Positions 1 through 6,151 of a DNA stretch of 15,054 nucleotides are shown here, in pieces. Location of the stretch: NCBI GenBank assembly GCA_004375885.1, contig SOJG01000066.1, forward strand, positions 1 to 15,054. The letters are read 5' to 3'. Position numbers and translations under genes: made by a program. Under the pieces are notes generated by a model, which made no database searches, was not told the DNA's origin, and was given only the letters and a program-made list of their open reading frames with translations. Source of the DNA: Dehalococcoidia bacterium. Lineage in GTDB: Bacteria; Chloroflexota; Dehalococcoidia; GIF9; AB-539-J10. Positions within the stretch are counted from its first letter, which is position 1, and each line of letters starts with the position of its first letter.

Positions 1-925
1 AAAGTGAAGCCCTCCTCAGTATCCGCCGCAGGACATATCCCCGCCCTTCGTTGGAAGGCATTACGCCATCGGCGATGAGAAAGGCAATGGCGCGTGAATG
101 CTCAGCCACGATTCTAATCGCCCGGTCCGTATCGTGGTCCGTCCCATACTTCTTCCCTGACACCCGGCAAACGGCATCCACCAGAGGAGACAGCAAGTCC
201 GTTTCATAAGGGGAGGACTTGCCTTCGAGAGCGGCGGCCGTCCTCTCCAGCCCCATGCCAGTATCAATATTGGCTTTGGGCAGGCGGATGCGTCGGCCAC
301 TCTCGTCCTGATTGTACTGGGTGAATACCAGGCTCCATATCTCGCAGAAACGACCACAGTCGCAATTTGGCTTACATTCGGGTCGACCGCAGCCCAACTC
401 TTCACCCAGGTCATAATGAATGTCGCTGCATGGTCCGCACGGACCCGAACCACCAACCGGGCCCCAGAAATTGTCCTCTTCGCCGAATCGCAATATCCTC
501 TCGGCCGGAATGCCGATTTCTCGCCAGTAGGCGAAGGCTTCGTCATCGTCAAGATGGATAGTTATCCAGAGCCTTTCCTCCGACAGCTTCAAATGCCCCC
601 TGACAAATTCCCAGGCCCAGGCAATGGTCTCTTTCTTGAAGTAATCACCGACGCTGAAATTGCCCAGCATCTCAAAGAAGGTAAGGTGCTCGCTGTCACC
701 CACCAAATCTATATCAGTGGTACGGAAACACTTCTGGCAGGAGGCCAAGCGCGGGCTTGGTGGGGTCTCCAAGCCCAGGTAATACGGCTTAATTTGCACC
801 ATGCCGGCGCCTGTCAACAGTAACGTAGGATCCCTGTGGGGCACCAGGGACGAGCTGGGGATTATCTTATGGCCCCTATCCTCGAAGAAGCTCAGGAATG
901 CTTGCCTCAGTTCGTCACCAGTCAC
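1..925 (-). CDS. alaS: Alanyl-tRNA synthetase, 5' part (3' end beyond window)
   Basis: Charges tRNA-Ala with alanine in the cytoplasm. The visible 308 residues are the class II catalytic core: motif 1 region AGMVQIKPYYLG, motif 2 FFEMLGNFSVGDYFKKE, motif 3 NIDTGMGLER, and the NEGRGYVLRRILRRA segment that begins the tRNA-recognition region. A cysteine-rich stretch (GCGRPECKPNCDCGRFCEIW) is typical of the family. Editing and C-terminal domains lie off the left edge, so this is a window truncation and not a broken gene; the frame is open throughout. I chose the GTG start at 923-925 (protein begins V/M-TGDELRQAF) because an AAGGTGA Shine-Dalgarno sits just upstream (933-939) and a good promoter just beyond it. 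The next in-frame candidates would remove conserved N-terminal sequence. It is transcribed divergently from the acyl-CoA dehydrogenase pair. The leader is far too short for a T-box. Confidence 0.97.
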   Translation of the reverse strand, partial: MTGDELRQAFLSFFEDRGHKIIPSSSLVPHRDPTLLLTGAGMVQIKPYYLGLETPPSPRLASCQKCFRTTDIDLVGDSEHLTFFEMLGNFSVGDYFKKETIAWAWEFVRGHLKLSEERLWITIHLDDDEAFAYWREIGIPAERILRFGEEDNFWGPVGGSGPCGPCSDIHYDLGEELGCGRPECKPNCDCGRFCEIWSLVFTQYNQDESGRRIRLPKANIDTGMGLERTAAALEGKSSPYETDLLSPLVDAVCRVSGKKYGTDHDTDRAIRIVAEHSRAIAFLIADGVMPSNEGRGYVLRRILRRASL

Positions 926-943
926 TTCTCAGTCACCTTCTTG

Positions 944-972
944 ATTTTAGAAGTTGTCAGCTTCAATGTCAA
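944..972 (-). promoter_or_regulatory. Sigma70-type promoter of alaS
   Basis: On the minus strand a perfect TTGACA (967-972) is followed after exactly 17 bases by TAAAAT (944-949), five of six matches to the -10 consensus. The predicted start of transcription is about 937-939, only about 12-15 bases before the GTG of alaS, so the leader would hold little more than the Shine-Dalgarno. Position, spacing and direction fit alaS well. This is a sequence prediction only. Confidence 0.75.
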
Positions 973-997
973 TCAGGCGTAAGATCGTTTTGGCAAC

Positions 998-1123
998 GTC
1001 ATTCTGAGGAGTCCAGATGAATCCGGGCGACGGAGAATCTCAGGACACCATCCTGAGCACTATGAGATTCTTCGCTGAGTTTACCCTGACCGTCTGGAGA
1101 TTCTTCACTTCGTTCAGAATGAC
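998..1123. repeat. 126-bp MITE/REP-like dispersed repeat with 10-bp terminal inverted repeats
   Basis: The element begins with GTCATTCTGA (998-1007) and ends with its exact reverse complement TCAGAATGAC (1114-1123). Inside are three related copies of a GAAGAATCTC-like core, read on the minus strand as GTGAAGAATCTCC, GCGAAGAATCTCA and CTGAGATTCTCCG. Its minus-strand conceptual translation contains CHSERSEES and, in another frame, VILNEVKNL. These peptides are familiar from spurious ORFs over dispersed repeats in many bacterial genomes. It carries no gene. It lies directly upstream of the alaS -35 box, in the alaS/acyl-CoA dehydrogenase divergent region. I infer a dispersed, possibly non-autonomous mobile repeat; copy number cannot be seen here. 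Confidence 0.6.
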
Positions 1124-1201
1124 AGGCGCGTCTTGGTCGTAGCGCCAGGGCCTCTCCTTGGTCCTGAAACCTCTGTTGCCGGATTCCTGCCGCCGTGAAT
1201 C

Positions 1202-1232
1202 GGTGGAAGTTTTCCACCACACCATCTATAAT
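1202..1232 (+). promoter_or_regulatory. Candidate promoter and operator palindrome for the acyl-CoA dehydrogenase pair
   Basis: A perfect TATAAT lies at 1227-1232. At the expected -35 spacing (1204-1209) the sequence TGGAAG is a poor match, but this position lies inside a perfect palindrome, GGTGGAA-GTT-TTCCACC (1202-1218). A palindrome covering the -35 region with a weak -35 suggests a regulated promoter, either repressed at this site or activator dependent. Transcription would begin near 1239 and give a leader of about 100 bases before the first dehydrogenase gene. No regulator gene lies beside it in the window. Confidence 0.4.
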
Positions 1233-1264
1233 ACGGCTTTGCCGGCAATCCCTGGCCGAGAATT

Positions 1265-1305
1265 GCACCGCCACCAAGGTATAGAGCTTCAAATCAAGGC
1301 GGTGC
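1265..1305 (+). promoter_or_regulatory. Possible stem-loop in the acyl-CoA dehydrogenase leader
   Basis: GCACCGCC (1265-1272) pairs perfectly with GGCGGTGC (1298-1305) across a 25-base loop. It falls within the predicted leader, between the TATAAT box and the ribosome binding site. There is no U-run after it, so it is not a simple terminator. I recognise no riboswitch class. Confidence 0.3.
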
Positions 1306-1340
1306 CGAAGGCAGCAAATGTGTCCTAGAAGGAGGGTGAT

Positions 1341-2435
1341 ATGATTTCGTTCAGCCCCACGGAAGAACAGCAGATGATTGTGACCATGGTGAAGCAGTTT
1401 GCCAGTGATGAGATGCGCAGAATCTACCGGGAATGCGATGAAGATGGCGAGATTCCTGGCAGTGTCATAGATACCGCTTGGCAGATGGGGCTCGTGTCCA
1501 GCGGCATACCTGAAGACTGCGGTGGCTTTGGCGGAGAACACTCAGCTATCACAGGTTCACTGATAGTCGAGGAACTGGCCTGGGGTGACCTCTCCATGGC
1601 GATGCATATCCTCTGTCCCTCCCTGTTTGCCTATCCTGTCCTGGAGATGGGTACCGATGCACAGAGGAAGAAATATCTGCCCTCTATCTGTGATGACAAG
1701 TACAAGGCCGCTACCTCTGCCCTCATAGAGCCGCGTTTTGGCTTTGATCCTTATTCTCTGTCGACCAGTGCTCGACTCGACGGCGATGGCTATGTTCTTA
1801 ATGGCCAGAAGTGTTATGTGCCCCTGGCTGCCCAGGCTGACCTGGTGCTCGTCTATGCAGGGGAGAACGGCCGTAGCCAGGGTTTCATCATTGAGAAAGG
1901 GACAAAGGGATTTGAGGTTGGCGAGCGCGAGGAGAATATGGGCATAAAGGGTCTGGCCACATACGAGGTCAGCCTGAAGAACTGTCGCATCCCCCGGGAG
2001 AACCGGTTAGGCGGCCAGAAGGGATGCGATTTTGACCGTATCATGAATTGCTCACGGGTCGCGCTGTCGGCAATGGCCGTCGGAGTAGCTAGAGCTGCGT
2101 TCGAATACTCAAGGGACTATGCCAGGGAACGGCTTGCTTTCGGGGAGCCCATCGCCTCCCGACAGGCAATCGCTTTCATGTTGGCGGAGATGGCAATTGA
2201 AATCGATGCTACCAGGTTGATGACGTGGGAGGCTGCCTGGAAGCTAGACCGAAGGGAAGAGGCGACCAAAGAAGCGTCTCTGGTTAAGGCGTATGCCGAC
2301 GATATGGTTATGATGGCAACGGACCGTGCTGTACAGATTCTGGGCGGGCACGGTTATGTTCGCGAGCATCCGGTGGAGCTCTGGCTGAGGAACGGTCGAG
2401 GGTTTGTCAGTTTCGACGGCATGGCTATGGTATAG
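1341..2435 (+). CDS. Acyl-CoA dehydrogenase family protein, subunit with degenerate flavin site
   Basis: Belongs to the FAD-dependent acyl-CoA dehydrogenase family (alpha,beta-desaturation of acyl-CoA thioesters, cytoplasmic, electrons normally passed to ETF). The 364 residues hold the N-terminal helical domain (1-125), central beta domain (125-235) and C-terminal helical domain (235-364). The half that contacts the ADP part of a neighbour's FAD is well kept: RERLAFG (262-268) and QILGGHGY (332-339). The flavin-side motif is not: the usual TExxxGSD reads IEPRFGFD (129-136) and the usual W(I/V)T segment reads CYVPL (158-162). The catalytic-base position, normally Glu in (Y/F)EG, is Asp359 in SFDGMAMV, and the chain stops five residues later, about 15-20 earlier than common relatives. 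AAGGAGG (1329-1335) fixes the ATG start. It stops 16 bp before the second dehydrogenase. Likely the non-catalytic half of a heteromer; the substrate is unknown. Confidence 0.9.
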   Translation: MISFSPTEEQQMIVTMVKQFASDEMRRIYRECDEDGEIPGSVIDTAWQMGLVSSGIPEDCGGFGGEHSAITGSLIVEELAWGDLSMAMHILCPSLFAYPVLEMGTDAQRKKYLPSICDDKYKAATSALIEPRFGFDPYSLSTSARLDGDGYVLNGQKCYVPLAAQADLVLVYAGENGRSQGFIIEKGTKGFEVGEREENMGIKGLATYEVSLKNCRIPRENRLGGQKGCDFDRIMNCSRVALSAMAVGVARAAFEYSRDYARERLAFGEPIASRQAIAFMLAEMAIEIDATRLMTWEAAWKLDRREEATKEASLVKAYADDMVMMATDRAVQILGGHGYVREHPVELWLRNGRGFVSFDGMAMV

Positions 2436-2451
2436 AAGGAGGTACTGCGCG

Positions 2452-3648
2452 ATGATAGATTTTGAACTGGCGCCAGAACAGGAAGAGGGGATGAAGGCGG
2501 CTCACGATTTCGCCAGAGAGCGATTTAGGCCTGTGAGCCGTTATTACGATGAACAGGAACATGAAGACCCAAAGGAACTCATTGACAGGATGTGGGAGGA
2601 GAGAAACAAAGGCACATTAGCTCTGGGCCTGGACGTAACAGCCGCTCTGAGAATCGAAGAGCTATGTTGGGGGGATGCAGGTCTTTTCTTATGTGTTCCC
2701 GGCCCGGGACTCGGGGGTGCTGCCGTCTTTGCTTCAGGCACAAAAGAGCAAATGGAGCGTTTTCTGGGCCGCTTCAATGAAGGGGGGCCGAAATGGGGTG
2801 CCATGGCGATGACAGAGCCTGCGTGTGGCTCGGATACCTCCGCTATCGCCACTACCGCTGTGCGTGACGGTGACGAGTGGGTGCTCAACGGTGAGAAGAT
2901 CTTTGTTACCTGGGGTAAACGAGCCGTGGAAAACCCCGAGAGCCTGGTGGTGGTCTGGGCAACTGTGGACAAGTCTGCAGGGCGCGCCGGCATGAAATCC
3001 TTCGTCGTGCCGGCCGGGACACCGGGAATGAGAGTGGAAAAGCTAGAGAAAAAGCTGGGGATCAGAGCTAGCGACACGGCTACTATAGTGCTGGACAACT
3101 GCCGTATTCCCTTTGAGAACATACTGGGCAGCCCGGACGTCAAGAAAGCAGATAAGTCCGAAACTAAGGGCTTCAAGGGCGCCATGGCAACTTTCGACGC
3201 CACACGACCCATCGTAGGTGCCATGGCCATCGGCGTGGGACGGGCTGCTCTGGACTTTGTCAAAGAAGCGGTCGAAAATGAAGGGATAAAGATACGGTAC
3301 GGCGTACCCAGGCACAAACTCACCGCCCTGGAACGTGACATAATGGAAATGGAGGCGAATTACAAGGCGGCCAAGTTGCTTACGTTGCGGGCCCTGTGGA
3401 TGATGAGCCAGCTTCAACCCAATAGCCTGGAGTCATCAATGGCCAAGGCAAAGGCCGGCCTTGCCGTTACCAGAATCACTCAGAAAGCGGTTGAGATTAT
3501 GGGGCCGCTGGGCTATTCCCGGAAGTGCCTACTGGAGAAATGGATGCGCGACGCCAAGATAAACGACATCTTCGAAGGAACCGGGCAGATCAATATGCTT
3601 GTCACAGCCCGAAGAGTCCTCAACTATTCAAGAGACCAGCTCAAATAG
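2452..3648 (+). CDS. Acyl-CoA dehydrogenase, catalytic subunit
   Basis: Second member of the adjacent pair, 398 residues. The flavin-side motif is nearly canonical (AMTEPACGSDTS, 119-130, with Cys where Gly/Ala is usual), followed by IFVTWG (150-155). The catalytic Glu is present (Glu375 in DIFEGTGQINM), and the C-terminal tail is complete. The ADP-side motifs kept by its neighbour are altered here: the RxxFG element reads RYGVPRHK (282-289) and QxxGGxGY reads EIMGPLGY (348-355). The ATG at 2452 is chosen over an in-frame ATG 48 bases upstream, inside the previous gene, because AAGGAGG (2436-2442) is ideally spaced from it and MIDFELAPEQEEG aligns with family N-termini. The two genes are surely cotranscribed. 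The most economical reading is an alpha2beta2 enzyme like the heteromeric steroid side-chain dehydrogenases of actinobacteria; the substrate cannot be told from sequence alone. Confidence 0.93.
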   Translation: MIDFELAPEQEEGMKAAHDFARERFRPVSRYYDEQEHEDPKELIDRMWEERNKGTLALGLDVTAALRIEELCWGDAGLFLCVPGPGLGGAAVFASGTKEQMERFLGRFNEGGPKWGAMAMTEPACGSDTSAIATTAVRDGDEWVLNGEKIFVTWGKRAVENPESLVVVWATVDKSAGRAGMKSFVVPAGTPGMRVEKLEKKLGIRASDTATIVLDNCRIPFENILGSPDVKKADKSETKGFKGAMATFDATRPIVGAMAIGVGRAALDFVKEAVENEGIKIRYGVPRHKLTALERDIMEMEANYKAAKLLTLRALWMMSQLQPNSLESSMAKAKAGLAVTRITQKAVEIMGPLGYSRKCLLEKWMRDAKINDIFEGTGQINMLVTARRVLNYSRDQLK

Positions 3649-3938
3649 AGGGTAGCATCGCAAAGCGCTCACATTTCGCGGTGGGCATTCCTGACATTGA
3701 ATCAGCCCGACGCGCACCGTATCAACGTTCCTGTCAGATGTGGCGTTAGCATCCCGAGTTGGCTCCGCTAGTCCTTGCCTCCTCAGCGAATTCCATTTCC
3801 GTCACACTCTATCCAGTGCAAGCAATGAGCAGAGATCACTGGAGGACGGAAAGGGGCCATGACGAGAAGGCCGTTGCTCTCCCTGAGGTTACGCTGCCCG
3901 AGACTCTGCTTCCCTGCGTCAACCAGGAATTCGGCCAG
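3649..3938. other. Convergent intergenic region, nothing recognised
   Basis: About 290 bp lie between the ends of the plus-strand dehydrogenase pair and the minus-strand rho operon. Only very short open frames are present on either strand, with no plausible start and ribosome site. I see no GC-rich hairpin followed by a T-run in either direction, so termination of both units is either Rho dependent or read-through. Confidence 0.5.
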
Positions 3939-4115
3939 CTATCTGCCCTTTTTTTTGTAATCAGGGCACCACGTGGCGTTGGGACGCTCAGGACGATGAC
4001 ACGAGGCTCTCCAGTTCCACCTGCAGGTCTCACAGACGAAGATATTCAGGCCGAGGGCTTTTTTTGCCCTCAGCTTGAACCTGTCCAGCAAATTGGGCTC
4101 GCTTCGTTTCGTCAC
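3939..4115 (-). CDS. Small four-cysteine zinc-ribbon-like protein, unknown function
   Basis: A 58-residue protein directly downstream of rho, below usual ORF length cut-offs. A basic amphipathic segment (LLDRFKLRAKKALGLN, 9-24) is followed by FVCETCRWNWRASCHRPERP and then NATWCPDYKKKGR. Cysteines are at 28, 31, 39 and 50 (C-x2-C-x7-C-x10-C), with conserved-looking Pro, Trp and Tyr around them. That pattern suggests a single structural zinc site. Many bacteria have rpmE (ribosomal protein L31) after rho, but this is not L31: the L31 N-terminus and histidine/cysteine arrangement are absent. The start is uncertain. The frame has no ATG; GTG at 4115 is the best candidate, TTG at 4091 is an alternative, and neither has a strong Shine-Dalgarno. 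The gene is 35 bp after the rho stop and probably read from the same transcript. No function is proposed. Confidence 0.65.
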   Translation of the reverse strand: MTKRSEPNLLDRFKLRAKKALGLNIFVCETCRWNWRASCHRPERPNATWCPDYKKKGR

Positions 4116-4150
4116 TTCGTCCAGAGTTGCAGTCAGGGCAACAATACTGA

Positions 4151-5425
4151 CTAGATATCCTTGGATAGAGTGGCTAAGAATTCAGCGTTGTTCTTCGTCT
4201 TAGCCAGTCGCTCCAGGATTCTTTGCGTGGCCTCGCCGTGATTAGACGAATCGCTACCTATCATGTTAGCCACCCGCCTGAGCAGCCATACTTGTTTCAA
4301 GGTATTCTCATCCATCAGAAGCTCCTCCCTCCTTGTAGCACTGGGCGTAATATTTATGGCCGGGAAGATTCTCCTCTCGGAAAGTTTTCTATCCAGGTGG
4401 AGTTCCATGTTACCTGTTCCCTTGAACTCCTCATATATGAGTTCATCCATGCGGCTGCCGGTATCCACGAGGCACGTAGCGATGATAGTCAGGCTGCCTC
4501 CCTCACTGGTGTTGCGTGCAGTACCGAAGAAGCGCTTAGGGGGATGCAAGGCTATTGAATCAATGCCACCGGATAAGGTGCGTCCGCTGGGGGGCAGAGC
4601 CAAGTTGTAAGCCCTTGTAAGCCTGGTAATGCCATCCAGGAGTATCACCACATCTTTGCCCATCTCCACTAGCCTCTTGGCTCTCTCCAGTGCCAATTCC
4701 GCTACCCGGGTCTGGCTTTCCACCGGTTCATCGAAGGTGGCAGCGACAACCTCGGCCTTAACCGTCATCTTCATATCAGTGACCTCTTCGGGCCGTTCTC
4801 CGATCAGGCAAATCATGAGGTGAATATCACTGTAATTGGTGGTGATGGCATTGGCCATCTTCTGAAGAAGCACAGTCTTGCCCGCCTTGGGCGGTGAAAC
4901 AATCAGCCCTCTTTGCCCTCGGCCTATGGGTGTCACCAGATTGATCAGGCGGGTAGATAACTCATTCGATGTTGTTTCCAGGTTGATGAGCGTATCGGGG
5001 AACAAAGGCGTCAACGAAGCGAAATCACGGCGCGTCCTCCCTAATTCGGGGTCAAGTCCATTGATGCTATCCACTCGGAGTAAGCCGTAGTATTTCTCGG
5101 TTTCCTTAGGGGGTCTAGCCTGGCCGCAAACAGCATCGCCGTCTCTCAAATTGAAACGACGGATCTGAGAATTCGATACATAAACATCATTGGCACCGCG
5201 CCGGAAAGCGTCCTGCCGCAGGAAGCCGTAGCCGTCACTGATGATCTCCAGGATGCCCGTTACCAACACATTCCCCTGCTGCTGTGCCTCCGCCTCCAGG
5301 ATGCGGTGGACGAGCTCGGACTTCTTCAAGCCGGAGCAGCCGGTGATGCCACGCTCCTTAGCCATCACCTCCAGCTCATCTCGGTTCTTGCTTTCCAGTT
5401 GCGTCATAGTTGTCATAGTTGTCAT
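4151..5425 (-). CDS. rho: Transcription termination factor Rho
   Basis: Hexameric RNA-dependent ATPase that ends transcription by translocating along nascent RNA. The 424 residues include an N-terminal SAP-like helical region (10-48) and a cold-shock-type primary RNA-binding domain (GILEIISDGYGFLR, 57-70). The motor follows: Walker A SPPKAGKT (177-184), Walker B VVILLDGITR (259-268; most relatives have Ser where Gly265 is), Q-loop PPSGRTLSGG (278-287) and R-loop DTGSRMDELIYEEFKGTGN (321-339). Length is close to the usual 420. There is no long Arg/Asp-rich insertion of the kind seen in actinobacterial Rho. Three in-frame ATGs occur at the start (5425, 5416, 5407); AAAGAGG at 5431-5437 favours the first. 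It lies 63 bp after the transaldolase gene, without an obvious promoter, so it probably belongs to the pyrG operon. Confidence 0.97.
   Translation of the reverse strand: MTTMTTMTQLESKNRDELEVMAKERGITGCSGLKKSELVHRILEAEAQQQGNVLVTGILEIISDGYGFLRQDAFRRGANDVYVSNSQIRRFNLRDGDAVCGQARPPKETEKYYGLLRVDSINGLDPELGRTRRDFASLTPLFPDTLINLETTSNELSTRLINLVTPIGRGQRGLIVSPPKAGKTVLLQKMANAITTNYSDIHLMICLIGERPEEVTDMKMTVKAEVVAATFDEPVESQTRVAELALERAKRLVEMGKDVVILLDGITRLTRAYNLALPPSGRTLSGGIDSIALHPPKRFFGTARNTSEGGSLTIIATCLVDTGSRMDELIYEEFKGTGNMELHLDRKLSERRIFPAINITPSATRREELLMDENTLKQVWLLRRVANMIGSDSSNHGEATQRILERLAKTKNNAEFLATLSKDI
5408..5425 (-). repeat. Tandem 9-bp repeat at the rho start
   Basis: ATGACAACT occurs twice in a row at the 5' end of rho, followed by a third ATGAC. 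It encodes MTTMTTMTQ and supplies three in-frame start codons within 21 bases. The Shine-Dalgarno at 5431-5437 is best spaced for the first. Unit gain or loss would add or remove three residues without changing frame. Confidence 0.7.
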
Positions 5426-5488
5426 AGTAGCCTCTTTCTGAATACCTCTCTTTTTCCCGATCGGATCCGGATGGTTTTGCGGGGGCTT

Positions 5489-6151
5489 CTAGGATAATTC
5501 CTCTCTCCCCATCACCTTCCTCCAGTCATCCCTGAAACGCTCAATGCCAATATTTGTTAGAGGGTGTTGTATCATTTGCAGTAGCACCTTGTAAGGTACG
5601 GTGGCAATATGTGCACCGGCCTTGGCTGCCGTCAGACAATGCTGGGGATGCCTGATGCTGGCAGCGATGACTTGACTGGGCAGTTGATAATACTCCAGGT
5701 ATTCCACGATGTCAGCAACAACTGCCATACCATCCTCGCCAACGTCATCCAGTCTGCCCACAAAAAGGCTCATAAAGGCGGCTCCTGCTCCTGCCCCCAG
5801 CACAGCCTGATTCAAGGTGAAACACAGAGTGAAGTTGACCTTAATGCCTTCACCGGCGAGCACAGATGTGGCTTCCACTCCTTCAAGGCTGGCCGGTATC
5901 TTGACCACGATGTTCTCCGCCCATTTGGCTATTTCCCTTGCCTCAGCCACCATTGTTCGCGCATCCTGCCCCAGTACCTCTGTAGATACCGGGCCAGGGA
6001 CGATGGAGCAGATTTCCTGAACCAGCTTGCGATAATCAACCTTGCCTTCTCTTGATACAATACTAGGGTTAGTCGTTACTCCTGCAACTACCCCCAATCT
6101 CACCCCGTGGCGAATATGCTCCATGTTGGCAGTATCCAAAAATAGCTTCAT
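5489..6151 (-). CDS. tal: Transaldolase, short TalC/FSA-like family
   Basis: Class I Schiff-base enzyme that moves a dihydroxyacetone unit between sugar phosphates in the non-oxidative pentose phosphate pathway. The 220 residues match the short bacterial family: MKLFLDTANMEHIR at the N-terminus with Asp6, GVTTNPSIV (24-32), the catalytic lysine Lys84 in NIVVKIPAS, and NFTLCFTLNQA (106-116). Two positions that separate true transaldolases from fructose-6-phosphate aldolase both point to transaldolase: Glu58 (STEV; aldolases have Gln) and Phe130 (SLFVGRLDD; aldolases have Tyr). Its ATG overlaps the pyrG stop by four bases (ATGA), which implies translational coupling. It is followed 63 bp later by rho. 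The symbol is by family; talC would be an equal choice. Confidence 0.93.
   Translation of the reverse strand: MKLFLDTANMEHIRHGVRLGVVAGVTTNPSIVSREGKVDYRKLVQEICSIVPGPVSTEVLGQDARTMVAEAREIAKWAENIVVKIPASLEGVEATSVLAGEGIKVNFTLCFTLNQAVLGAGAGAAFMSLFVGRLDDVGEDGMAVVADIVEYLEYYQLPSQVIAASIRHPQHCLTAAKAGAHIATVPYKVLLQMIQHPLTNIGIERFRDDWRKVMGREELS

Noticed and set aside
61..552. Minus-strand ORF of 163 residues at the left edge
   Set aside because: It is another frame of the alaS coding strand; the alaS frame has continuous synthetase motifs.
999..1541. Minus-strand ORF of 180 residues (and a nested one at 1040-1225)
   Set aside because: It runs over the dispersed repeat, giving CHSERSEES/VILNEVKNL peptides typical of spurious ORFs, and overlaps the well-supported first dehydrogenase on the other strand.
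2544..3341. Long minus-strand ORF of 265 residues
   Set aside because: Antisense shadow of the second dehydrogenase, low-complexity Ser/Pro/Ala-rich, no recognisable motif and no ribosome site.
3939..4115. Small gene after rho considered as rpmE (ribosomal protein L31)
   Set aside because: It lacks the L31 N-terminal sequence and the L31 cysteine/histidine layout; the cysteine spacing is C-x2-C-x7-C-x10-C.
3759..4154. Plus-strand ORF of 131 residues between the dehydrogenases and rho
   Set aside because: Antisense to the four-cysteine protein and without family motifs; the minus-strand frame has the conserved-looking cysteine pattern.
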